Assembly: GCA_025618425.1 (NCBI GenBank)
Contig: CM046832.1
Location: forward strand, 71,966,696-72,030,695
Reading direction: 5' to 3'
DNA length: 64,000 bases
DNA from: Heliocidaris tuberculata
Lineage: Eukaryota > Echinodermata > Echinoidea > Camarodonta > Echinometridae
The position numbers and the translations under genes are program-made. Positions 35,001 through 40,029 of the stretch are shown here, one piece after another. The notes under the pieces were generated by a model that was not told where the DNA came from, ran no database searches, and saw only the letters and a program-made list of their open reading frames with translations. Position 1 is the first letter of the stretch, and every line of letters starts with the position of its first letter.

Positions 35001-37722
35001 TAAGAGGTGTGACATTATGAGACGTGTATTGACAAGGTGTCTGGAGTCATGTTTTGACAGTACTCGTCTGGGAAGTATAGAACAATGGAATAATAACGAT
35101 TGTTAACGATTTCATCTTCCCTGTCATAACAGCGCTTCGAAGTACAAACTGAAAGCAATATCAATAAGGAAACATTTCGGGGTTGTTGTTCAATTTAATT
35201 GTTTCTCTCTGATCATGGACGAGGATGACTGGTAGAGTTGATTAGACTAAAATTTCTGGTTACATAATCACTTTTGACTTAGAATTGAAAATTAAATTTG
35301 TTTACCTTTAATGTATATGTTCTATTCAAACCACAATTAAAATACGAACTATTCTTCAAGGGAATGCTTTGCTCTGCACTTTCAGTTGCCTTTCATTGCG
35401 TGTTTACAAGTGATATAATTATGCTTAGTCAAAATATCCAGAAATGAAAGGCGGCTGTAAAAATAGTTCATTAAATTGTGATCAGGCACCACAATGCCAC
35501 CAAAAAGTCGCCAGATATGAATTTTTAGTTAAAAGGTCTGCTTCTGAAAGAGGAGATTCTCAGCTTTAAAATTGTACATTAGTCATTAGCTCTGGATGTT
35601 CCTAATGCACTGTACAAAGAGTAGACTGCCTAGTCTTACAGAATGTTACTTTTGAGAAATAAGGGTTTAAAATTTGCAGTCTGTTGAAGCACTCTGACTG
35701 GAGAGTATTGTGCAAAGGTGACAAAAAGAGGATTAGAACTAAAATTAATATAAATTTCAATGAAGAGATTATCAGGTTGTCCTTAAACTTGGCATACTAA
35801 CAACGCACATCCTGCTCATCATAATGGACAAGTATCAATACAAGAACTTATGGGAGATCAAAATGAGACAAGTCTTCAGGGTCTTTAAAAAAGAAAACTA
35901 ATACAAGAAAATCCATAGCAGAGAAACATAGGTCTACTAAAACTGGGGAAAATACAACTTTAAGATTGTTTGGTGCCTCCAAATCTTTAAATTACTAAGA
36001 AAAAAGTATAGTCTTTCAGGAAATACCCAAAACCAAAATTTGACCATGCTAACAAAAAACATCTTTATTGAGCTCTATAATTCAAAATAACACAGTGCGA
36101 CTCTTTGGTGCTTTTGTGGTGCCTGGTCATATGCATTCTAAAGTGATAGGCCCTATAGGCCTTACGTGCATTATGATTTAAGATTGAAACAGACCCCTTA
36201 AATTTGATTTGATGTTTATTAATTTCCTTAATATACATTATAATAATTCACACTCTTTAAAAATATACGATCATTTGAAACTGAAAACTGGGATATAAGA
36301 TCCCTCGGTAGGACAGCTGACATGTAACGACACACATGAGCAGGATCATCTATCCATATCATTTACTCATGTTCTCATTTATGTTATTATTTATGTTCTT
36401 TTTATATCGCAAAAATAAATTCAAATCAAATCATACATTAAAAGGGTCATCTTTTAAGCATGACTTGAATGGACGCGTCCTCATAAAATTGTTCAAACAA
36501 TTATTATATTTTTAAAGAGTGAATATTATGCAACAGTGCATAAAATGAGAGAAGGAAGGGGAAGAAGAGCATGCATAAAAGGGAAACTAGAGTCAGATTG
36601 AGGGAGAGGTAGAAGGGGGGGGGGGGTAAGCCATTTAGAGAACATCAGGAGGAATACACAGGCTGTGCATAATTAATCAATAACCTTATAAGGTGGAAAT
36701 GGAAACAGCAACTCAGACTAGATTTTTCTGCAGTTTAATTCAATGAAGTACGTGGTATTGACCGTAGTTTATTTCAGCTCTGCCAGTAAATAATCATACA
36801 ATTATTCATGATCACAATGGTTGCATTAGAAATGGAAGAAATGAATCTGAAAGGGTGAGTAAGAAGAGTAAGTTGAATATGTCAAAGCCGTTGAGCTCTA
36901 AATGACATCGTATATTACAAAGTTTATTTATAGCCACATGTACATGTATCAGAACAATATCTAAACATAAACTTACAACTCTTCTAAAATGAAAATGAAC
37001 AAGAGATAATATATCTATCAAAATTTGAATCTCGTATTAAGATTTTTACATCAATAACTTATAAATAAAGGAAATGGTTATCTTTCACGGGTAATTTTCT
37101 CCTCCACTATATGATGTTATAAGTGATCACTTAATAACACAGTATCAGGCTGAAATATTCGAGCGTTATTAAGATTGCAATATCATAATAAAATATGCAC
37201 TCTTACGTTTACGTTGCAAATTTGTCAACTTTCTTCTGTGATGACACTGGTTTTTACATTTTTGACCATGGAAAATATGATTTATAATAATAACGTGATA
37301 GCCAGCCAAATTGTTGAACTGATATAAGAAGAATAGGGAAATTAGTTATTACTAAATAAATGCGTGCTAGATGTAGGTCATGAAGACACCTCACTGGATA
37401 GTTAATTATTAAGCGATGTTTTCTGTAGATGTCTGTAGTATTTCCTAGTTTTTGTCTCTTGTTACAAACCCAAATAAAAGAAGACTTCTTTGGTTAACCA
37501 TAGCCCTGCCAAGGATGTAAGTTATTCAAAACGTCTTTCATGCCTCTATACCCTCCGACCATTTCCGGGTCTTTTGTTCCCCATGCATAACAATGTATCA
37601 TGTGAAGTCCTTAGCAAACAACACAAACAAGAGCTTTTCTTACCTTGGACTGATGATGTCATCGATAGAGATGTGATAATCCATGTGAAAGTGATTATAG
37701 TGTGAACCTTGATGCCCATCAT
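5735..37722 (-). CDS. Adhesion GPCR, Sushi-HYR4-EGF8-Ig-SEA-HRM-GAIN-7TM (whole gene, 27 coding exons)
   Basis: This entry gives the span of a single spliced gene; the exons are listed separately. Joining the 27 coding exons at GT-AG sites gives 4983 nt, or 1660 residues plus stop, and every junction keeps frame. Approximate residues: signal peptide 1-27, Sushi 28-91, HYR 92-411 (four), EGF-like 412-744 (eight), Ig 745-829, SEA 830-940, HRM-like 941-1019, GAIN 1020-1260, GPS 1261-1311, 7TM and tail 1312-1660. Adhesion GPCRs are cell-surface receptors that self-cleave at the GPS and signal through a tethered agonist. HYR, EGF and Sushi modules bind matrix or cell-surface partners, so a cell-matrix adhesion role is likely but the ligand is unknown. 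I cannot place it in a vertebrate ADGR subfamily. The splice model is my own reading and has no transcript support. Confidence 0.88.
6645..6844 (-). CDS. Receptor exon 26: TM5 and start of TM6
   Basis: The exon is 200 nt, starting after two bases and ending in phase 1. CFVNLWPQVGG is the end of extracellular loop 2 with its conserved cysteine, then GLLIPIGLILLFNIVVFALV is TM5. A basic intracellular loop 3 (VMKRLTKTVRGKQQNEKAER) follows, then the beginning of TM6 (FQNAICILLLMG). Acceptor ttttttcag, donor gtgagt. Confidence 0.92.
7278..7515. repeat. (CAT/ATC)n microsatellite
   Basis: A long run of ATC and ACC triplets in the intron between TM4 and TM5 exons. It generates spurious poly-Met and poly-Ile ORFs. 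Confidence 0.95.
7530..7596 (-). CDS. Receptor exon 25: TM4, 67-nt exon
   Basis: The exon carries two bases of a glycine codon, 21 full codons and two bases of a phenylalanine codon. The peptide reads GLPAVVVFITAGITRETYAQ then TDF, a hydrophobic helix plus extracellular loop 2 start. Without it TM3 (ending CAW-G) and TM5 (starting CFVNLW) would not join in frame. The acceptor's pyrimidine tract is the C-run opposite the G-run at 7599-7621; the donor is gtaagt. Confidence 0.85.
8014..8160 (+). mobile_element. 3' end of a non-LTR element, copy A
   Basis: The stretch from TGCTTATGACGAACC through TGTGACCATACATGTTGAAA to the tail (ATCAA)n closely matches 22925-23060. Shared 3' ends with a short simple-repeat tail are typical of LINE or SINE copies. 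It lies directly downstream of the TM2-3 exon in the intron. Confidence 0.6.
8191..8474 (-). CDS. Receptor exon 24: TM2 and TM3
   Basis: The exon is 284 nt, starting after two bases of a split codon and ending in phase 1. NPNQILLCLCFSLLGLYITF is TM2. CSIVAGLLHFFTLSSLAWMC followed by VEGFNMYLMFV is TM3, with the conserved cysteine for the extracellular-loop disulfide. It ends ASFCAW. Donor gtaagc, acceptor tctag. Confidence 0.92.
8556..8584. repeat. (TA)n microsatellite
   Basis: Uninterrupted TA dinucleotides in an intron. Confidence 0.9.
9004..9128 (-). CDS. Receptor exon 23: linker and TM1
   Basis: The exon is 125 nt, starting in phase 0 and ending in phase 2. It reads DIYGGSTLSDKEDYILEILS, then YVGCSMSIVGLVITILSYMS, the typical first helix of adhesion GPCRs. 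The exon contains no usable long ORF from an ATG but joins exons 22 and 24 in frame. Acceptor ccacag, donor gtttgt, which is weaker than the others. Confidence 0.85.
9165..9285. repeat. (GA)n microsatellite
   Basis: Purine-rich GA repeats, just upstream (in gene sense) of the TM1 exon. The C/T-rich minus strand sits about 40 bases from the TM1 acceptor. Confidence 0.9.
9770..9922 (-). CDS. Receptor exon 22: GPS autoproteolysis motif
   Basis: The exon is 153 nt, phase 0-0. It holds a complete GPS: CVFWDFEANNGTGDWSTEGC, then CQCDHLTNFAVLM. The four cysteines and two tryptophans are in place. Cleavage is expected between HL and T at about residues 1304/1305, exposing TNFAVLM as the tethered agonist. 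All catalytic features are intact, so self-cleavage is likely. Confidence 0.93.
10255..10641 (-). CDS. Receptor exon 21: GAIN subdomain B
   Basis: The exon is 387 nt, phase 0-0, 129 codons. It carries ALIELPTEIG, VRCSFTTFADPALFQS, a predicted N-glycosylation site (NQTG), VISATVGG, and LSEPVVVSFKPLIS, the strand order that precedes the GPS. The INGLSEPVVVSF segment is a strong GAIN marker. Confidence 0.88.
10988..11176 (-). CDS. Receptor exon 20: GAIN domain, middle part
   Basis: The exon is 189 nt, phase 0-0. It encodes VCGFVIETVQNILSASPDEL and continues to EEQLFLVDVASS and NLAVE. The helices and the LAVEV-type strand match GAIN domains of adhesion GPCRs. Acceptor ccaacag, donor gtatct. Confidence 0.82.
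11440..11508. mobile_element. Truncated hAT-like end
   Basis: A G-run followed by CATAGCTACACCACTG, the complement of the CAGTGGCGTAGCTA-type end seen at 30274. Only one end is present. Confidence 0.5.
11565..11711 (-). CDS. Receptor exon 19: GAIN subdomain A
   Basis: The exon is 147 nt, phase 0-0, 49 codons. The peptide TPVTIDNVADIAESTSDLTS and onward is amphipathic and helical, as in the all-helical GAIN subdomain A. Donor gtaagc, acceptor atatcag. A truncated hAT-like end (11440-11508) lies about 55 bases downstream in the intron. Confidence 0.78.
11741..11796. repeat. (TA)n microsatellite
   Basis: A TA run of roughly 50 bases, 30 bases upstream (in gene sense) of the exon 19 acceptor. 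Confidence 0.9.
12087..12335. mobile_element. Short hAT-like MITE with perfect 8-bp target duplication
   Basis: The ends are CAGGGGCGGCGCCAGGG and CTGTAGCGCCGCCCCTG (inverted). They are flanked by identical 8-bp repeats AATATCAG (12079-12086 and 12336-12343). The 249-bp element lies in the intron between exons 19 and 18. Confidence 0.87.
12535..12656 (-). CDS. Receptor exon 18: HRM-like domain end and GAIN start
   Basis: The exon is 122 nt. It reads GQPIGIAQCIGDGLSPSYWD, then PVDNCGRNLTADERLIVLED. The A-x-C-x-x-x-G-x-x-x-x-W-x-P-x-x-x-C pattern is shared by HRM modules of adhesion GPCRs. Donor gtaggt, acceptor tttctag. Confidence 0.78.
13076..13189 (-). CDS. Receptor exon 17: HRM-like domain, first part
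   Basis: The exon is 114 nt, starting after one base of a split codon and ending in phase 1. It encodes TCPFLTWMSPYGAVNF, then FSTGLCPPYKLN. The W-x-x-P and C-P arrangement is that of the hormone-receptor motif found just N-terminal of GAIN domains. Short and without ATG, it is found only by splice-phase matching. Confidence 0.75.
13398..15623. mobile_element. hAT-like element carrying a ~185-bp tandem array
   Basis: The left end is CAGTGGCGTAGCCAGG and the right end CTACGCCAGTG, inverted to each other. Flanking 8-mers are ATTGTTAG and CCTGTTAG (6 of 8 match). It splits the 52-bp minisatellite exactly. The interior is mostly the repeat array listed next, and no transposase is visible. Confidence 0.7.
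13540..15560. repeat. Tandem array of about ten 181-189-bp units
   Basis: The anchor TGCACTGTATGTAAC recurs at about 13721, 13902, 14088, 14275, 14463, 14644, 14827, 15013, 15197 and 15386. Each unit also has GCGCGAAGCGCGAAAGCTCT, GAGAGAAAGATAAC and AGTTCGACGCCC. GCGCGAAGCGCG is itself palindromic. Neighbouring units alternate between two subtypes, hinting at duplication of unit pairs. Confidence 0.92.
15973..16386 (+). mobile_element. Probable LINE 3' fragment
   Basis: An insertion in the 52-bp array, ending with AAATAAATACAATCATATCA and a short ATCAT tail. The middle GCACTTGTGCTATTTTCTGG is G/C-richer than its surroundings. Removing it restores the minisatellite unit, so its borders are good to a few bases. 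The class is inferred from the tail only. Confidence 0.5.
16715..16937 (-). CDS. Receptor exon 16: second half of SEA domain
   Basis: The exon is 223 nt, starting in phase 0 and ending in phase 1. It contains VDALTAGSVVAEIIVFV; the GSVV turn fits the SEA self-cleavage motif (break between G and S, about residues 891/892). The remainder is the C-terminal helix. Donor gtgagt, acceptor tttccag. Confidence 0.85.
17265..17374 (-). CDS. Receptor exon 15: first half of SEA domain
   Basis: The exon is 110 nt, starting in phase 1 and ending in phase 0. The peptide (VTNYIVTASFDLTYEDSLAD, then TSAYFIEMASIIENY) matches the N-terminal strand and first helix of SEA domains. It is too short to appear as an ATG-started ORF but is needed to join exons 14 and 16 in frame. 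Confidence 0.82.
17680..18415 (+). pseudogene. 5'-truncated non-LTR retrotransposon, reverse-transcriptase C-terminal remnant
   Basis: The reading frame from about 17685 to 18062 encodes MLSYLNYCVAVWGN, then LDKSFKLQKKALRICLG, the pattern (Y-L-x-Y-x-x-x-x-W-G ... L-Q-K-K-A-x-R) at the C-terminal end of CR1/Jockey-type reverse transcriptases. It has no catalytic FADD part. A 3' UTR follows and ends in a GAAATAAATGAGAATTGAAT tail. It is antisense to the receptor gene, in the intron between Ig and SEA exons. Confidence 0.75.
18755..19009 (-). CDS. Receptor exon 14: immunoglobulin domain
   Basis: The exon is 255 nt, phase 1-1, about 85 residues. It has EYGASLSLSCAF, then FTWKKND (the core Trp) and DQGYYSCIGSG (the D-x-G-x-Y-x-C signature), so it is a standard Ig fold. 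It sits next to the SEA domain, a pairing also known in vertebrate ADGRF5. Confidence 0.9.
20040..20080. repeat. (GA)n microsatellite
   Basis: Short GA run in an intron. Confidence 0.8.
20272..20400 (-). CDS. Receptor exon 13: EGF domain 8 (Notch/Delta-like type)
   Basis: The exon is 129 nt, phase 1-1. It reads VDPCLSSPCQNAGICTAEDG, YVCECPSTFTGINC, then a short linker. The SPCQNAGxC and GxxC pattern is the non-calcium-binding EGF type seen in Notch ligands, unlike the block before it. Donor gtcagt, acceptor ctgtcag. Confidence 0.88.
21226..21454 (+). mobile_element. tRNA-derived SINE with target duplication
   Basis: An A-box-like GTGGTATATTGGTGAAG (21238-21254) and B-box GGTTCGACCC (21283-21292) sit at tRNA-like spacing. 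The 3' tail is TTATTATTA. Flanks are ATCCTCAAT (21217-21225) and ATCCTCGAT (21455-21463), an 8-of-9 target duplication. It lies in the intron just downstream of exon 12. Confidence 0.8.
21518..21778 (-). CDS. Receptor exon 12: two EGF domains (6 and 7)
   Basis: This 261-nt phase 1-1 exon is the only one with two EGF modules. The first starts FNICESLDPC and has CFNEIDSYNCQC plus a long last loop ending SVVC. The second is calcium-binding: DVDECSSSTTACD, CINTVGSYECVC, GDGMLCE. An intron was probably lost between them, or the pair moved as a unit. The coding frame is not the frame of the longest ATG-started ORF here. Confidence 0.87.
21879..21900. repeat. G homopolymer run
   Basis: About 18 G residues ending in TGG. 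No flanking element was recognised. Confidence 0.8.
22277..22399 (-). CDS. Receptor exon 11: calcium-binding EGF domain 5
   Basis: The exon is 123 nt, phase 1-1. It reads DVDECISGETDCD, CINTDGSFVCQC and GDGTTCG, a complete calcium-binding EGF. Acceptor tatttcag, donor gtatgt. Confidence 0.92.
22508..22548. repeat. (TCTA)n microsatellite
   Basis: Tetranucleotide repeat with one break. Confidence 0.9.
22925..23060 (+). mobile_element. 3' end of a non-LTR element, copy B
   Basis: CTTTGCTTATGACGACC to ATGTGACCATACATGTTGAA with a (AATCA)n tail, nearly the same as 8014-8160. The same orientation relative to the window suggests the same family. Confidence 0.6.
23375..23497 (-). CDS. Receptor exon 10: calcium-binding EGF domain 4
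   Basis: The exon is 123 nt, phase 1-1. It reads DIDECTTDDHGCD, then CVDVDGSFECRC, then GNGVTCT. All six cysteines are present. The asparagine usually hydroxylated in this subtype is replaced (VDVDG instead of xNTxG). Donor gtagag, acceptor cccatag. Confidence 0.88.
24217..24333 (-). CDS. Receptor exon 9: calcium-binding EGF domain 3
   Basis: The exon is 117 nt, phase 1-1, two codons shorter than its neighbours because the first loop is short (DINECDTGFCHSM). CINTVGSFTCIC and GDGTQC complete the module. Acceptor gctag, donor gtgagt. It is not visible as an ATG-started ORF but keeps the frame between exons 8 and 10. Confidence 0.88.
24465..24600 (-). mobile_element. Possible tRNA-derived SINE, minus strand
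   Basis: On the minus strand GGTTCGAATC (B-box) follows a GGTTAGCTCTCTGTCC segment that resembles an A-box. The borders are not resolved. It could be a SINE fragment or a chance match. Confidence 0.4.
24784..24906 (-). CDS. Receptor exon 8: calcium-binding EGF domain 2
   Basis: The exon is 123 nt, phase 1-1. It starts DIDECMTDDHNCD and continues CVNTDGSYECQC with GEGVTCE at the end; six cysteines and the calcium-binding consensus are intact. It closely resembles exon 10 (TTDDHGCD, GNGVTC), which suggests a fairly recent exon duplication. Confidence 0.92.
24981..25756. mobile_element. Long-TIR DNA transposon relic with nested insertion
   Basis: The left end AGGTGGGTTTTCACGGGGCA then CGCGAACAATTCGC matches the complement of the right end over about 34 bp with one mismatch. 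The interior is rich in TTCG/CGAA and codes for nothing recognisable. A second element, related to 63535-63715, is inserted at about 25456-25631. Confidence 0.8.
25456..25631. mobile_element. hAT-like element nested in 24981-25756
   Basis: The left end TTGGCCGCGGAACCGG and the right end CCACGGCCCCTG are similar in complement. A long G-run and a C-run lie inside. CAAAC occurs directly on both sides. An inverted relative is at 63535-63715 (shared AATGAGTGAAATCAAATCAG-type middle). Confidence 0.6.
26136..26258 (-). CDS. Receptor exon 7: calcium-binding EGF domain 1
   Basis: This 123-nt phase 1-1 exon holds a single EGF-like module with six cysteines. The DYDEC start and the C-x-N-x4-Y/F pattern (CTNTPGGYTCQC) match the calcium-binding subtype. 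It ends GDGFPCE. Acceptor tctcaag, donor gtagat. Confidence 0.9.
26972..27217 (-). CDS. Receptor exon 6: HYR domain 4
   Basis: The exon is 246 nt, phase 1-1. It begins DEEPPVLTCPEDIVV and has SVSWPEPTTTENS, FDLGMSLVTFTASD, and NVGTCTLWVTVL. It is slightly more diverged than the other three repeats, since the usual DNSG is replaced by TENS. It is the last HYR before the EGF block. Confidence 0.88.
27646..27882 (-). CDS. Receptor exon 5: HYR domain 3
   Basis: The exon is 237 nt, phase 1-1. It begins DVEPPTVIC and contains DPGVHYADV, QDNSNPS, IGSSAIRFSAKDAAGNAGEC and a VVVTVV end strand. The DAAGNAGEC motif is typical of HYR modules. Acceptor ctacag, donor gtagga. Confidence 0.9.
27951..28870. 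mobile_element. Foldback element built from TTGGGYAA repeats
   Basis: The ends are TACACTCTTAAAA (left) and TTTTAAGAGTGTA (right), followed inward by GTTGGGTAAA and its counterpart. The interior repeats TTGGGTAA, TTGGGCAA and their complements many times, with a GGATA minisatellite at 28400-28480. TATATA flanks both sides. Confidence 0.75.
29203..29445 (-). CDS. Receptor exon 4: HYR domain 2
   Basis: The exon is 243 nt, phase 1-1. It begins DTEPPRLTCPGTLNV and carries DPGFNYAVV, VDNSGQ, a FPIGTTTIEVTATD strand and a final GTCSFVI strand, a classic HYR layout. The acceptor is tctttcag and the donor gtaatg. Confidence 0.9.
30274..30551. mobile_element. hAT-like element with near-perfect 8-bp target duplication
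   Basis: The left end CAGTGGCGTAGCTACATAGG matches the right end AGCTACGCCACTG in complement. The flanks TAATGATT (30266-30273) and TAATGTTT (30552-30559) match 7 of 8. The interior is purine-rich. A reverse-oriented relative ends at 61002. Confidence 0.8.
30958..31185. mobile_element. hAT-like element, second copy of the same family
   Basis: The left end CAGTGGCGTAGCTACATG, the right end ATACGCCACTG. The interior is alignable with 30274-30551. Flanking 8-mers are AACGCGGG and AATAGCCG, only weakly similar, so it is older. It ends 67 bases from the donor of exon 3. Confidence 0.7.
31252..31485 (-). CDS. Receptor exon 3: HYR domain 1
   Basis: The exon is 234 nt with phase 1 at both ends. It begins DIESPTISC and contains DPEMNYATV, a VADNSG motif, and VRFEAVDNEGNSATCSVFV, all hallmarks of the hyalin repeat. 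HYR modules are immunoglobulin-like adhesion folds, first described in hyalin of the sea urchin hyaline layer. The two cysteines are at the start and near the end, as expected. Confidence 0.88.
32411..32605 (-). CDS. Receptor exon 2: Sushi/CCP domain
   Basis: This 195-nt exon starts and ends in phase 1. It encodes one complement-control-protein module: four cysteines (TC at the start, YC, YIC, TTC and a final TC around PPTC), with the usual glycine-rich GFTLQG stretch and the closing TCQDDGTFIPNPPTCR. Sushi modules mediate protein binding at the cell surface. It follows the signal peptide directly, so it forms the N-terminal tip of the receptor. The acceptor is tctacag and the donor gtatga. 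Confidence 0.85.
32606..37643. other. Large intron between signal-peptide exon and Sushi exon
   Basis: About 5 kb. I see only a C-rich hAT-like remnant at 33890-33962 (ending CTGCGGCTACGCCTCTG), G-runs at 34975-34990 and 36615-36627, and a (AATCA)-type LINE tail near 36408-36435. No further coding exon fits the phase-1 junction. Confidence 0.6.
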
Positions 37723-37730
37723 GATAAAAT
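37644..37730 (-). CDS. Receptor exon 1 (coding): start codon and signal peptide
   Basis: The acceptor (ataaacag) is at 37732-37731. The first ATG is at 37722-37720, with a second ATG directly after it. The 26 codons read MMGIKVHTIITFTWIITSLS followed by MTSSVQ, a charged start and then a hydrophobic core, typical of a secretory signal peptide. The donor gtaaga leaves one base of a glycine codon. The only base before the next exon's GA is G, so the junction reads ...SVQ-G-TC and continues straight into the Sushi domain. The exon is too short to show up as a long ORF, but it fits phase and function exactly. Confidence 0.82.
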
Positions 37731-38519
37731 CTGTTTATAGGAAATGAAAATGAATATATAAGTACTTTGATATTTTAATCTACTTTTAAAAGGAAGTAAA
37801 TAACTTAAAGAAAAGGCTTGCATAACAACAATTTTAAAATGTTAAGGGAAGCCAGATCAATAAAACAAACACTGAATGAAATATTATCTTTGAAAGAGAG
37901 AAAACATATAACTAATCAGACACCATGTTTACTAAACCCGCTTTGCATGCGGTCCCAACAGTTTGTAAAGCATACATATAAAGAAAAACGTCTGAACAAT
38001 GATGTTTTTGCTTTGAAATTGCCAATATATTTTCTCAACATTTTCAAACTGACTTCATAATTCACGCCAAAAAGAAGAAGAAAAAAAAAAATAAAAAAGA
38101 CGCCTTGACATGTTACGATTTTTACGCAACGTTAATGATGTTAAAGTAACTCAATTTGAGTATCATACTAGCATTAGGTTTTATATACTTATGGGTACAT
38201 ATGTGGATTCAACCCTTTTTTTAACAGGAAATTTGTTTTATTCTACAAAAATGATATAGTTACATATATTGTACATGCTTGTAGAACTCAACTTTGCAAA
38301 GTATTTTACAAATCGTATTAAGCTATTGAAGCTATTGAAATACTAATCAAGAACTGATTGTAAAAAAATGATGGCAGATGGCTCGGGTCAATTAAGTTTA
38401 CAATCTTAGGATTCTGTAATTATGTGCATTCATGCATATTGATACGTCAGAGTTGGAAATGTCCTCATAACCATGATAACTGGGCCATAAATTCGAATGA
38501 GGTAAATTTCACATTGGGA

Positions 38520-39170
38520 CCGATTTTTGCATATTTCTAAAGGTCAATCCAACACTTTGTAATCATTCCATTTTTAAGCAGAAATATTGGTGAAAGTTTG
38601 AACAAAATCGGACAAGCATTAAGAAAGTTGTGATTTTTTTTGGAAAGTTTTAATCACTATACATAATGGAAATTTCAAACTGGCCGAATCGGTAAGGTCA
38701 CTGTGATGTAGCAGCGGTCAACTTTCCCATTTACTCTAACACACAAAATGACTAAAATGTGATTTTTTTTTTTCGAAATGTATGAATTCGTAACTTTATA
38801 TGATTTTTTTTTCTTTTGGAGGACCTATAACAATGTGCTATCTACAATATATTTTGAGTACTGCCCACGAAGGAAAATGCGCTCAGGAGAAAACCAGAAT
38901 TTAATGATATTTTGCTGTACGACAAATGGGAGAGTTGTACGTGAATACGTCACAATCGATTCACCAAATTGCCTCTTTGAGATTCGCATAGATGTAGTGA
39001 TCTCATTTTTTCAAACATTCATAACTTTCTTATTCTTGTTCCGATTTATTTCAAACTTCCATCCTGTTTCTCTTATTTTTCTGCTTTCACACAAACAGCT
39101 TTTTACAAAGGTTGGATTGTGTGTGCAGTCCCATACACCCATTTCTGTGTGTAGTACATGAGTCTTTCAG
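38520..39170. mobile_element. Foldback element, family F, copy 1
   Basis: The left arm (38580-38660, AAAGTTTGAACAAAATCGGA and CATTAAGAAAGTTGTGA) is complementary to the right arm (39000-39060, TTTCAAACATTCATAACTTT and CTTGTTCCGATTTATTTCAA). The copy interrupted at 41950-42920 is in the opposite orientation. Confidence 0.65.
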
Positions 39171-39334
39171 CAAGATAGGGTCTACCTGTATTTCTTATCA
39201 TACTGTGACCTCACAGTATAAAACAATTCTCATGTGAACATGATCAACCTTTCCCAATTGCTTTGAGACAGTTTCTTTCACAATGTAATCGCATGACCCA
39301 AACTCAACTTTATCAACGAAAAGATATAGCATAT

Positions 39335-39340
39335 GCTATA

Positions 39341-39387
<47 letters not shown>

Positions 39388-39515
39388 AAACCGTTCTTGT
39401 ATAGCGCATATCACATTATGATATAACGTCCCTATGCGCTTCCAAAGGGTTTGGATATTATTACCCTGGCTTTAGCTCCGGCAGCCGTAATCAGCGCACA
39501 GTATATATATATATC
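39335..39515. repeat. (TA)n and (TAA)n runs with a repeat fragment
   Basis: TA run, then TAA run, then CCGTTCTTGTATAGCGCATA and TATGCGCTTCCAAAGG, a short G/C-richer block of the kind often dispersed in invertebrate genomes. A second TA run follows at 39502-39512. Confidence 0.5.
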
Positions 39516-39780
39516 TGTTGACATCATTTAATGGGATTTTCCACTTAAATGTCTTAAGTTTCTGCCTATATATGATTTAATGTATGTCGACACAAAGAAG
39601 TTACAAAATCTTTAACTGGATAATATCCAGCACTGATGCACATGCACGATTGGCATTCCCTTCGCCTTTGCTTTTAAATAACTTTATAATATGATCAGTG
39701 ATGAATAAATAATTAAAACTTTTCAATGAAATCTTGATTCGTCATGAAAAAATATTTAAAATAATTCAATGAAAACTTAC

Positions 39781-39960
39781 CAGTGCACGAAAGCCCTTGA
39801 TGAATGTAATTGTTATTACTAGATTACTGTTGATGTTCCCTTCATATAAAATCCCTTTAATTTAAGATATTTCAAGAACAGCTTTCCTGAAAGAAGCCAA
39901 AAGATCGTCTGTATCCTGAGCAGAAAACATATCATCAGCAATCAAAGAATCAGATGTCTT
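39781..39960 (-). other. Possible 5' UTR exon of the adhesion GPCR gene
   Basis: A strong minus-strand donor (CACTG followed by gtaagt) lies at 39781/39780, about 2 kb upstream of the signal-peptide exon. That exon has its own acceptor at 37731, so at least one untranslated exon must precede it. The upstream limit given here is arbitrary, because I see no clear TATA box or start site. It is the best candidate rather than a demonstrated exon. Confidence 0.3.
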
Positions 39961-40029
39961 CGGTTTTTATTCCAAGGTTAGTTGCTTGCTGGCTCCAAAT
40001 CTCAAGACGCCAATTCAGAACGGGTTGTC

